The position numbers were made by a program, and so were the translations under genes. The notes under the pieces are model-generated. The model did no database searches, had not been told where the DNA came from, and saw nothing but the letters and a program-made list of their open reading frames with translations. Source: Christensenellaceae bacterium (GTDB lineage Bacteria > Bacillota > Clostridia > Christensenellales > CAG-138). Taken from it: a DNA stretch of 64,000 nucleotides. The stretch spans positions 1 through 64,000 of the forward strand of contig JAISKB010000017.1 of the NCBI GenBank assembly GCA_031261085.1. The letters run 5' to 3'. Positions 7,171 to 14,173 of the stretch are shown here, piece after piece (the first letter of the stretch is position 1; each line of letters starts with the position of its first letter).

Positions 7171-8655
7171 CTAGCCCCTGCTGTACATGGCCGTAAAATA
7201 CGCGAGCTTTTCCGCCAGCTGCGGCGTGGCCGCGCCGGGCCGCATACGCCAGCGCCAGTTGCCGCCCGTCGTGCCCGGCGTATTCATACGGGCCGCGGAG
7301 GGCAAATCGAGATAATCCTGCATCTGCGCCACAAACAGCGCCGCTGCCGAGCTTATGCCGCCGCGTATCATCCCCCACGCATATCCCTCCTGGCAGTTGA
7401 GGCCCAGGTAACGGGTCGCCATATGCACCTCGGCGCAGGCGGCCTCGCTGAACCAGCCGCGCGCGGTGGTATTATCGTGCGTGCCGGTATAGCATACGCA
7501 GTTTGGCATATAGTTGTGCGGCAAATAGTCGCTGGGCTCCAGCGGGTCGAAGGCGAATTGCAATACCTTCATCCCCGGGAAGCCCGAGGCGCGCACCAAT
7601 TCCCGCACCGAGGGCGTAAGGTAGCCCAGATCCTCTGCGATGATGGGCAAGCCGGGGAACTCCGCCTGTATGGTGCGGATGAAATCCATGCCCGGCCCGT
7701 CTACCCACTCGCCGTTGCGTGCGGTCGTCTCCTGCGCCTTTACGCGCCAGTAGCTATCCAGCCCGCGAAAATGATCGATGCGGAGCATGTCGAACTGCCG
7801 CATATTCATGCGGATGCGCATACACCACCAGGCGTACCCGGTGCTTTTGAGCGCTTCCCAATCGTAGAGCGGGTTGCCCCACAGCTGGCCATCCGCCGTA
7901 AAATAATCCGGCGGCACGCCGCTCACCCATTCGGGCCGGCGCGCTTCGTTTAGCTGAAATACCTGCGGCTGCGCCCACACATCGGCGGAATCCATGGAGA
8001 CGTAAATAGGCAGGTCGCCGATAAGCCGCACGCCCTGCTTGTTGGCATAGGCTTTTAAATCGCTCCACTGGCGAAAAAACAAAAACTGCAAATAGGCGTA
8101 ATAGCGGATATCCTCCTTTAGCAGCTCGGCATATTCGGCCAGCGCGGCGGCCTCCCGCAGGCGAATGGCATCGGGCCAAAGCGTGAAGCTGACCATGCCA
8201 AAGTGCGCCTTCAGCGCCATAAACAGCGCATAGTCGTTGAGCCACGCCTTGTTGGCCTGCGCAAAGTCGGCAAACGCGGCGCCATCCCTTTTATAGCCCC
8301 GCGCGAAGGCCAGCCGCAGCAGCGCAAACCGCTGCGCATACAGCCGCCCATAGTCCACCGCATCCGATTCGGGGGTGCACGAGGGCGCGGCCTCATCCTC
8401 GGTAAGCAAGCCCTGCGCAAGGAGCAGGTCGATGTCGATTAGGTAAGGGTTGCCCGCGCAGGCCGAAAACAGCTGGTAGGGCGAGTCGCCATAGCCGGTG
8501 GGGCCCAGGGGCAGCATCTGCCAATAGCGCTGCTTGGCCCTTGCCAAAAAGTCCACAAATTCATAAGCCTCCTTGCCCATGGAGCCGATGCCAAAACGAT
8601 TGGGTAAGGAGGAAATGTGCATGAGAATACCGCTGCTGCGTTCCATAACCGTCAT
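7171..8655 (-). CDS. malQ: 4-alpha-glucanotransferase (amylomaltase, GH77)
   Basis: 494 residues, usual bacterial length. The GH77 landmarks are present: SSLPNRFGIGSMG at the N-terminus, RIDHFRGLDSYW (nucleophile Asp294), AEDLGYLTPSV (acid/base Glu341) and GTHDNTTARGW (Asp394). It transfers alpha-1,4-glucan segments in glycogen/maltodextrin metabolism in the cytoplasm. The start is either this ATG or the ATG three codons later; AAAGGGGG lies just before. No other glycogen or maltose gene is adjacent. It follows the HxlR regulator gene by 8 nt on the same strand, so the two may be cotranscribed. Confidence 0.93.
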   Translation of the reverse strand: MTVMERSSGILMHISSLPNRFGIGSMGKEAYEFVDFLARAKQRYWQMLPLGPTGYGDSPYQLFSACAGNPYLIDIDLLLAQGLLTEDEAAPSCTPESDAVDYGRLYAQRFALLRLAFARGYKRDGAAFADFAQANKAWLNDYALFMALKAHFGMVSFTLWPDAIRLREAAALAEYAELLKEDIRYYAYLQFLFFRQWSDLKAYANKQGVRLIGDLPIYVSMDSADVWAQPQVFQLNEARRPEWVSGVPPDYFTADGQLWGNPLYDWEALKSTGYAWWCMRIRMNMRQFDMLRIDHFRGLDSYWRVKAQETTARNGEWVDGPGMDFIRTIQAEFPGLPIIAEDLGYLTPSVRELVRASGFPGMKVLQFAFDPLEPSDYLPHNYMPNCVCYTGTHDNTTARGWFSEAACAEVHMATRYLGLNCQEGYAWGMIRGGISSAAALFVAQMQDYLDLPSAARMNTPGTTGGNWRWRMRPGAATPQLAEKLAYFTAMYSRG

Positions 8656-8663
8656 CGCCCCCT

Positions 8664-8999
8664 TTATTGAAATTTGGCAAGCTGCTGCTTATAGCTCTCG
8701 CCCCACACCGCCATGGCGTCCAAAATAGGCGTCAGGCTTTCGCCCATGGCGCTAAGGGCGTATTCTACCCTAGGCGGCACCTCGGCATATACGGCGCGCG
8801 TCACCATGCCATCCCGCTCCAGCGCGCGCAGGTTATCGGTAAGCACCTTTTGGCTGATGCCCGTCACGCTTTTGAGCAATTGGCCGAAGCGTTTGGTGCC
8901 GTCGAGCAAATCCCGGAGGATGAGCAGCTTCCATTTATTGCCGATAAGCCCTACGGTGATGGCCACCGGGCATTCGGGCAGTTCGTCCTTGGGAATCAT
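8664..8999 (-). CDS. HxlR family transcriptional regulator
   Basis: 111 residues with the HxlR winged-helix signature: ELPECPVAITVGLIGNKWKLLILRDLLDGTKRFGQLLKSVTGISQKVLTDNLRALERDG split here as Cys10 near the N-terminus, the NKWKLLILRDL helix and the GISQKVLTDNL recognition helix. Many HxlR proteins sense oxidative or electrophile stress through the conserved Cys; Cys10 is present. GGAGG lies 6 nt before the ATG. It is divergent from the metallo-beta-lactamase-like gene at 9138, which is its most likely target. A 12-bp inverted repeat spans the shared promoter region. Confidence 0.88.
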   Translation of the reverse strand: MIPKDELPECPVAITVGLIGNKWKLLILRDLLDGTKRFGQLLKSVTGISQKVLTDNLRALERDGMVTRAVYAEVPPRVEYALSAMGESLTPILDAMAVWGESYKQQLAKFQ

Positions 9000-9004
9000 A
9001 GAGC

Positions 9005-9093
9005 GCCTCCAATAGTTACTGATTGGTGTTTATATAATAAAATGGTGCATACTTTATTTTTAAGCGATGCAGGCATATTGTACTATTGGAGGC
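9005..9093. repeat. 12-bp inverted repeat flanking a divergent promoter region
   Basis: GCCTCCAATAGT (9005-9016) and ACTATTGGAGGC (9082-9093) are exact reverse complements, 65 nt apart, enclosing the AT-rich divergent promoter zone. The left arm also carries the Shine-Dalgarno of the HxlR gene (GGAGG on the minus strand). Possible paired regulator sites or a duplicated leader. Confidence 0.55.
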
Positions 9094-9137
9094 AGGGAAA
9101 ATCAACCTCCTCAAAATAACAGATGGAGATAAAGACC

Positions 9138-9938
9138 ATGAACAGAAACAGCGATAAAACCATCAAGCTTAAAAAAGGCGAGGTAAGCGTGTACACATTG
9201 GGCGCGGCGAAGCTGCATGCCTATAAGACGAACGACCCCATGGCGGATGAGGTTTTCATTCTGGAAAAGAACGAGTGCGCCCTGGTTATCGAAGCGCCCT
9301 GCTTTGCGGACAACATCGCGGAGCTAAACAACTATATCGCCGCGCTGCCCTCCCGGGTGGAGGCACTGGTGCTCAGCTACCATATGGCGGGCGGCACGTT
9401 TTTGCCGAATACCCCGGTATACGCCACCCAAAACGCCGAGCAGTTCGGGCATAGGGGCGGGGGGAAAGCGATGGTCAACGACTTTACGAACGCGTTTGGC
9501 GCGTCCTTTGACCCATCCCTTCATACCGTAACCACCATCCTTGGCGCCGGAACCGTGCGGATTGCCGGCTTTACGCTGAACATCATCCCCACAGCCGATG
9601 CCTTCGACATCGAGCTGCCGGAGCTTGGCGCGGCTTACATCCACATGCTGGGCCACGACTGCCATTCCATCGTAGCGGGCGCGGGCCATGCGGATGCTCT
9701 GATCGCCCAATTAAAGGGCCTTATCGCCCAAGGTATTGACCTGATTCTTACTTCCCACTACACGCCCGAGAGCGGTAAGGATGCGCAGACCAAAATCGAG
9801 TATCTGGAGTCCTTAAAGGCGTTCGCGGCGGCCAGCGCCAATGCCGATGCCTTTAAGAAAGCCGTGCGGCAAAAATATCCGGCTTATACGGGTGAAAACT
9901 ACCTGGATATGACCGGAGGCTTCTTCTTCCCGGCATAA
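9138..9938 (+). CDS. Metallo-beta-lactamase-fold-like protein lacking the metal motif
   Basis: 266 residues from the ATG at 9138 (GGAG 9 nt upstream; an ATG at 9123 has none). The layout follows the MBL fold: VYTLGAAKLHAYKTNDPM, EVFILEKNECALVIEAPCF, then VEALVLSYHMAGGTFLPNTPVYAT, GFTLNIIPTADAFDIELPE, YIHMLGHDCHSIVAG and IDLILTSHYTPES. The position of the canonical THxHxDH motif reads SYHMAGG, so most metal ligands are missing; a few His remain. The protein is probably not a normal hydrolase. It may bind a small molecule or be redox/stress related under HxlR control (inference). No paralogue with an intact motif is adjacent. Confidence 0.55.
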   Translation: MNRNSDKTIKLKKGEVSVYTLGAAKLHAYKTNDPMADEVFILEKNECALVIEAPCFADNIAELNNYIAALPSRVEALVLSYHMAGGTFLPNTPVYATQNAEQFGHRGGGKAMVNDFTNAFGASFDPSLHTVTTILGAGTVRIAGFTLNIIPTADAFDIELPELGAAYIHMLGHDCHSIVAGAGHADALIAQLKGLIAQGIDLILTSHYTPESGKDAQTKIEYLESLKAFAAASANADAFKKAVRQKYPAYTGENYLDMTGGFFFPA

Positions 9939-9960
9939 CATCCAGCGCGGACTACATTGC

Positions 9961-9990
9961 AAAAAAGCAGCTTCCCGGGCTTTGGAAGCT
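9961..9990 (-). terminator. Terminator of the MarR gene at 10114 (possibly bidirectional)
   Basis: AGCTTCC (9969-9975) pairs with GGAAGCT (9984-9990). On the minus strand it is followed by GC and six T. It also follows the plus-strand gene ending at 9938. Confidence 0.7.
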
Positions 9991-10113
9991 ACTTTGCATA
10001 TGGGCTTTTCATGATGGATGCGCCCTTGTTATGGAGAGTATTGCCTTATATGCTGCTGCTTGTTAAGGCGGCGCGGTGCTGCTTCCCCGCTTTGGCCCGC
10101 GCGAAGCATAGGG

Positions 10114-10716
10114 TTATCTGTCGGTATTCTGGCCGTTGCGCTTGGGGTGGCCGCCAAAGCCGCCGTGCCCCGGGAACCCGCCGCGCCTGCAGGGGTTGCC
10201 GCCGCGCCGCATGGCGAGCAGGTCGTCGAAATTTTCGCCAAAGCGCGCGCGGGCGGCGTTCGTCCACTCCAGCTCCGCATCATCCGGCTCGCTGCCAATC
10301 TGCGCTTCCAGCGCGGCGATTACGCGGTCTAAATACGCGCCAAAGCTCTGCTGCTCCTCCTCGTTCAGGCAGTCGAAGATGTCGAACAGCTCCGTTTCCT
10401 GCTGCTTCTCGTTTTGGCCTTTTTCGGTGATTTTCACCATCACAACGCGCTTGTCGGCTTCGGCCGGCGCCCGGGTGATGAACTCGTTTTTTTCGAGCTT
10501 GGAGAGCAGCTCGTTGAGCGATTGTGTGCGTATGCCCAGCAAAAACGCCAAATCCTTCGTGCTGATTTCCGGCTGCATTTTCAGCGCCGCCAGCACCCTG
10601 CCCTGCCCCCGGGAGGTGTCGGCCATCGGCCCGTGCTGCATATGGGTTTTCCAAGTGTATTTGCGGTTTAACCACATAAGCCTCTGCAATTTTTCCTGTA
10701 AATCTACTTCGTACAT
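10114..10716 (-). CDS. MarR family regulator with Gly/Arg-rich C-terminal tail
   Basis: 200 residues. The winged-helix region is GQGRVLAALKMQPEISTKDLAFLLGIRTQSLNELLSKLEKNEFITR with wing DKRVVMVKITEKG, typical MarR. After the dimerisation helices the last 30 residues form a low-complexity tail (MRRGGNPCRRGGFPGHGGFGGHPKRNG). AGGAGG lies 9 nt before the ATG. The promoter contains three CAGGTA-type palindromes, indicating autoregulation. No transporter or enzyme is cotranscribed, and the divergent neighbour (10927) is a metallopeptidase, so the regulated function is not visible. Confidence 0.85.
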   Translation of the reverse strand: MYEVDLQEKLQRLMWLNRKYTWKTHMQHGPMADTSRGQGRVLAALKMQPEISTKDLAFLLGIRTQSLNELLSKLEKNEFITRAPAEADKRVVMVKITEKGQNEKQQETELFDIFDCLNEEEQQSFGAYLDRVIAALEAQIGSEPDDAELEWTNAARARFGENFDDLLAMRRGGNPCRRGGFPGHGGFGGHPKRNGQNTDR

Positions 10717-10745
10717 TCTATAGTACCTCCTGTTTTATGGATGGC

Positions 10746-10826
10746 ACCTGTTTAAACAGGTACTTTCTAAAAATAAGAATAACAGGTACACTCTGATTTG
10801 TCAACAAGTTTTTTAACAGGTACCTG
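10746..10826 (-). promoter_or_regulatory. Promoter of the MarR gene with three CAGGTA operators
   Basis: On the minus strand TTGACA (10804-10799), 17-nt spacer, TATTCT (10781-10776). Operators: ACCTGTTTAAACAGGT (10746-10761, perfect 16-bp palindrome) downstream of the start point, AACAGGTAC (10781-10789) inside the spacer, and CAGGTACCTG (10817-10826, perfect palindrome) upstream of -35. This is a textbook autorepressed arrangement. The upstream site could also control the divergent gene at 10927. Confidence 0.8.
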
Positions 10827-10926
10827 AAATATTTTTCGCCCTCCCAATATCGCGCCTGCGCGCAAGTTGAAAAACGCGCAAATTCATGGTATCCTTTTAC
10901 AAATTGACCGCAGAGGAGGGGGGACG

Positions 10927-11592
10927 ATGATGCAGGAAATACCTTACCAAGTCGTCCGCTCCAACCGAAAGAGCATAGCCTTGGTAATCGACAGCGACGC
11001 GAACCTTATCGTCCGCGCGCCGTACCGTGCGAAGGAGAGCGACATCGCGGGCTTTGTGGAAAAGAAAAGGAACTGGATTGCGAGCAAGCAACGGCAAATA
11101 TCCGGCTGCGCGGCAAAATATAGCCCCCTAAGCCTAAAGAACGGCGAAGGCTTGCCGTATTTGGGGAACATCTATATTATAAAGAGGGACGCCGTACCCA
11201 GCATCCGGCTTTCGGGCGCGAATATCCTGCTCCCGGCCGGCTGTACCAAGGACGATGTGATAGCCTGGATGCAGGGCGAAGCGGCGGGCATACTCGCCGA
11301 GCGGGTTCCGCTGTATGCGGGCCGCATGGAGGTACGCTATTCCTCCGTCAAACTATCCGGGGCCAAAACCCGCTGGGGGTCCTGCAGCGCCAAGGATAAG
11401 CTGCGTTTTGCCTGGCGGTTGGCCATGTGCCCTTTGCCGGTAATCGATTATGTGGTGGTGCATGAGCTGTGCCATGTCGCGCATAAAAACCACGGCGCGG
11501 TTTTTTGGGCAAGCGTAAGGGCCGCGTTCCCAAATTATAAGCAGCAGCGGGATTGGTTAAAAGCCAACGGGAAGATCATGGAGATACTATAA
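10927..11592 (+). CDS. YgjP-like (SprT-type) zinc metallopeptidase
   Basis: 221 residues from the ATG at 10927, chosen for the strong GAGGAGGGGGG just upstream (an earlier ATG at 10867 lacks one). The N-terminal domain (YQVVRSNRKSIALVID ... VRAPYRAKESDI..FVEKKRNWI) and the core TRWGSCSAKDKLRFAWRLAMCP ... VVVHELCHVAHKNHGAVFW are characteristic of the YgjP/DUF45 family. HELCH (residues 179-183) is the HExxH zinc motif, with NH a few residues on. Physiological substrates are unknown. Divergent from the MarR gene and followed by the membrane protein gene 24 nt downstream. Confidence 0.85.
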   Translation: MMQEIPYQVVRSNRKSIALVIDSDANLIVRAPYRAKESDIAGFVEKKRNWIASKQRQISGCAAKYSPLSLKNGEGLPYLGNIYIIKRDAVPSIRLSGANILLPAGCTKDDVIAWMQGEAAGILAERVPLYAGRMEVRYSSVKLSGAKTRWGSCSAKDKLRFAWRLAMCPLPVIDYVVVHELCHVAHKNHGAVFWASVRAAFPNYKQQRDWLKANGKIMEIL

Positions 11593-11616
11593 AATAAAGG
11601 AACGGAGGGCTGCAAA

Positions 11617-12291
11617 ATGCAAGCGATTATGGAGCCTATATTCGAGATAGCATACCTTGTTTTTGCCATTGCGGCGGGGATTATTATGGCTGTGAAAGCC
11701 GGTGCAAGCAAAGCGCTTCGAGTGTTTGGCATTGCGGCGCTGCTGTTGGGCGTTGGGGATAGCTTTCATCTAATCCCAAGGATATATGGCCTAATTACAG
11801 GTACTATGGCCGAAAACGTGTTTGCGCTGGGGTTGGGCAAGCTGGTTACGTCCATCACGATGACGGTTTTTTATGTGCTGATTTTTCATTTTTTGCGCTT
11901 GCGATTTGGCGCCATTGGCAACAGGGGTTTAACCTTGGCCGTATACTGTTTAGCCGCCGCACGGATTATTTTATGCTTATTCCCGCAGAACGCGTGGTTT
12001 ACTTCCAACGCGGCGTTAAGCTGGGGAATATGGAGAAATATCCCGTTTGTGCTTTTGGGGGCGCTTATTATCGTGCTGTTTTATAAAAACAGGCAGGGGG
12101 CGTTTCAGCTTGCGTGGCTCGCCATAACGCTATCCTTTTTGTTCTATATCCCGGTGGTGCTTTGGGCGGATGGCATGCCGCTCCTTGGGATGCTGATGCT
12201 CCCGAAAACCGCTTGCTATGTGTGGCTTATCCTTATGGGGTATAAGGAATTTAAAACATTTGGGAAAAGCGAGGGTAACGTGGTAAAATAA
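11617..12291 (+). CDS. Polytopic membrane protein of unknown function
   Basis: 224 residues with about seven hydrophobic segments (for example IAYLVFAIAAGIIMAVK, VFGIAALLLGVGDSF, ITMTVFYVLIFHFL, LTLAVYCLAAARIILCL, IPFVLLGALIIVLFY, LAWLAITLSFLFYIPVVLW, LLGMLMLPKTACYVWLIL). No binding motif or family I recognise. GGAGGG precedes the ATG. It sits 24 nt after the YgjP-like gene and 65 nt before the nitroreductase start, so it may belong to the same transcript. A final short charged tail (YKEFKTFGKSEGNVVK) is probably cytoplasmic. Confidence 0.6.
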   Translation: MQAIMEPIFEIAYLVFAIAAGIIMAVKAGASKALRVFGIAALLLGVGDSFHLIPRIYGLITGTMAENVFALGLGKLVTSITMTVFYVLIFHFLRLRFGAIGNRGLTLAVYCLAAARIILCLFPQNAWFTSNAALSWGIWRNIPFVLLGALIIVLFYKNRQGAFQLAWLAITLSFLFYIPVVLWADGMPLLGMLMLPKTACYVWLILMGYKEFKTFGKSEGNVVK

Positions 12292-12356
12292 AGATGGAGA
12301 GTGCGCTAAAACGGATATGGAAGCGGTACGCCATTAATAGTAAAGGAGTTTTAAAC

Positions 12357-12890
12357 ATGAGTGATTTTATAGACCTTTGCCTGCGCCGCCAAAGCTGCCG
12401 CAACTTTGCGGTGAAGCCTGTGGAGCATGAAAAGCTGGTGAATTGTGTGGAAGCGGGCCGCCTTGCGCCCTCGGGGTGTAACGGCCAGCCTTGGAGCTTC
12501 GTAGTGGTGGAAAGCCCCGCAATCGTAGCCGAGGTTGCAAAATGCGGCCAGCAGAATGGCATGAACCAGTTCCTCGCCAACGCCGGCGCGTTTATCGTCG
12601 TTTTGGAAGAGCACGCGGTTTTGATGCCGGGCATCCGCAAAATGCTGGATAGCCAATATTTTGCCAAGGGCGACCTGGGCGCGGCCACGGTGCAGGTGTG
12701 CCTAGAAGCCGAAACGCAGGGCTTGGGCAGCTGCATTATAGGCATTTATGACCGGGATGAGCTTTGCAAGCTGCTGGATATCCCCGTAGGCAAAAACTTT
12801 GCCGCGTTAATCGCCATAGGCTATGCCGCCGATAGCAAGGTCCGCGCCAAGGCCCGCAAACCATTGGAGCAAATCACGCGCTTTGTTTGA
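12357..12890 (+). CDS. Nitroreductase family protein
   Basis: 177 residues from the ATG at 12357 (AAAGGAG 8 nt upstream; an earlier in-frame ATG lacks one). The start FIDLCLRRQSCRNFAVKPVEHEKL, the FMN-contact region RLAPSGCNGQPWSFVVVE and the segment AAATVQVCLEAETQGLGSCIIG (here GAATVQ...) are the classic nitroreductase fold. The C-terminus LIAIGYAAD...KARKPLEQI is also typical. It should be an FMN-dependent NAD(P)H oxidoreductase with unknown natural substrate. It precedes an FMN reductase gene by 50 nt, forming a two-flavoprotein pair. Confidence 0.85.
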   Translation: MSDFIDLCLRRQSCRNFAVKPVEHEKLVNCVEAGRLAPSGCNGQPWSFVVVESPAIVAEVAKCGQQNGMNQFLANAGAFIVVLEEHAVLMPGIRKMLDSQYFAKGDLGAATVQVCLEAETQGLGSCIIGIYDRDELCKLLDIPVGKNFAALIAIGYAADSKVRAKARKPLEQITRFV

Positions 12891-12940
12891 GCGAATTCCC
12901 CCGCAGAGATGGGTTTAACTAAAGTGAAAGGGGTGATGAA

Positions 12941-13504
12941 ATGAGCAAAAAAACGATTGGCATATTTATAGGCAGCCTTCGCAAGGAATCCTTCAGCAAA
13001 AAAATCGCTTTATCCGTGGCCAAGATGCTGGAAGGGCAGTTTGAAACACGGCTGGTGGAATTGGGCGGGCTCGCCATGTTCAACCAGGACTTTGATGATA
13101 GCGGCAACACGCCGCCCGCATGGACGGCCTTCCGCAACGAGGTAAAGGCGCTGGACGCATTCTTGTTTGTGACGCCGGAATATAATCGCTGCGTGCCCGC
13201 CGTGCTAAAAAACGCGCTGGATATTGGCTCCCGCCCATATGGGCACAGCGTGTGGGATGGCAAACCGGGCGGCGTTATCAGCGTTTCAATAGGTAAGCTG
13301 GGCGGCTTTGGCGCCAACCACGACCTGCGGCAGGCGGTGGTGTTCCTAAATATCTTCATGCTGCAGCAGCCCGAGGCCTATATTGGCGGCGTGGCGAATA
13401 TTTTGGATGCGGCCGGGAACATAACGGATGCGGGAACGCGCGACTTTTTACAGTCTTATGCCGACGCATTCGCGGCCTGGATCAACAAAATCGCAGACAG
13501 GTAG
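12941..13504 (+). CDS. NADPH-dependent FMN reductase family protein
   Basis: 187 residues, flavodoxin-like fold. IGIFIGSLRKESFSKKIA is the phosphate/FMN loop, FVTPEYNRCVPAVLKNALD is the conserved PEYN motif, and KPGGVISVSIGKLGGFGANHDLRQ the second flavin loop. Such proteins (azoreductase/quinone reductase type) reduce quinones, azo compounds or chromate with NAD(P)H. GGGGTGATG lies before the ATG. It follows the nitroreductase gene and is closed by the terminator at 13560-13600. Confidence 0.88.
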   Translation: MSKKTIGIFIGSLRKESFSKKIALSVAKMLEGQFETRLVELGGLAMFNQDFDDSGNTPPAWTAFRNEVKALDAFLFVTPEYNRCVPAVLKNALDIGSRPYGHSVWDGKPGGVISVSIGKLGGFGANHDLRQAVVFLNIFMLQQPEAYIGGVANILDAAGNITDAGTRDFLQSYADAFAAWINKIADR

Positions 13505-13559
13505 GGAAGCAGCCATAAATATGTAAACTAAAAAATCGCAGAGTACGCGCGAAATTCAC

Positions 13560-13600
13560 AATCACAGCCACCCACTTTTTGGAGGGCTGTGATTTTATTT
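13560..13600 (+). terminator. Intrinsic terminator after the FMN reductase gene
   Basis: AATCACAGCC (13560-13569) pairs with GGCTGTGATT (13585-13594) and is followed by TTATTT. Confidence 0.85.
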
Positions 13601-13619
13601 CGCTTAAGCCCCTCACATC

Positions 13620-13649
13620 TTGACAGGATACGCACCCCGGATTTATGAT
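13620..13649 (+). promoter_or_regulatory. Promoter of the MarR-ABC exporter operon
   Basis: TTGACA (13620-13625), 18-nt spacer, TATGAT (13644-13649). The predicted start point falls at the beginning of the tandem repeats at 13658-13702. Confidence 0.7.
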
Positions 13650-13657
13650 ATAGTTCT

Positions 13658-13702
13658 ATTGTTGCATCGCTAATTGTTGCCTTGCTAACTGTTGATACGA
13701 AC
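13658..13702 (+). repeat. 15-bp tandem repeats at the transcription start of the MarR gene
   Basis: ATTGTTGCATCGCTA (13658-13672), ATTGTTGCCTTGCTA (13673-13687) and a degenerate third copy ACTGTTGATACGAAC (13688-13702). Direct rather than inverted repeats. Because they overlap the start point and early leader, they are candidate operator sites for the MarR protein. Confidence 0.6.
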
Positions 13703-13720
13703 GAAAGGGCTGGTTGTTTT

Positions 13721-14149
13721 ATGGGAACCGCTTTTCACATGTTGCTGTATCGGGCATTTCACGCGCAAAAAAATAAATTGGCGCCGCATCTCCCCGCCAT
13801 CGGGCTATCCTCCGGCCAGCCAAAAATATTGAACCACTTGCTCCACCACGATGCCTGCATACAGCGGGATCTTGCGCAAAACTGCGATATAGAGCCCGCT
13901 ACGGTGTCGCGGATACTCTATAATATGGAACGCGCCGGCCTGATTGCGCGCAGCGTCAGCCCACAATGCCGGCGCGAAACGCGAATATCCATTACCGACC
14001 TTGGGAAGACCGTATGCGCACAGTGGGAAGAGATATGCGCGGGGGTGGAGGCGGTTTCGTTAGAGGGCTTCACCGAGGGGGAGAAAGCGCTTTTTTGCGG
14101 CTTCCTCGCCAGGATGTATCATAATTTAACAGGCAGGAGCATCGACTAA
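13721..14149 (+). CDS. MarR family regulator of the ABC exporter
   Basis: 142 residues from the ATG at 13721; a TTG 13 codons earlier lies inside the tandem repeats and has no Shine-Dalgarno. The MarR winged helix is visible: GLSSGQPKILNHLLHHDACIQRDLAQNCDIEPATVSRILYNMERAGLIARSV with CRRETRISITDLGK as wing. Genes of this type upstream of a pair of ABC half-transporters usually encode repressors released by exported toxic compounds (inference from context). The first exporter gene starts 24 nt downstream. Confidence 0.88.
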   Translation: MGTAFHMLLYRAFHAQKNKLAPHLPAIGLSSGQPKILNHLLHHDACIQRDLAQNCDIEPATVSRILYNMERAGLIARSVSPQCRRETRISITDLGKTVCAQWEEICAGVEAVSLEGFTEGEKALFCGFLARMYHNLTGRSID

Positions 14150-14173
14150 TTTAAATTAAGAGGTTGCAGGGCT

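Noticed and set aside
13658..13702. Tandem repeats as a CRISPR array
   Set aside because: 15-bp units without spacers, only about three copies, overlapping a transcription start; no cas genes in the window.
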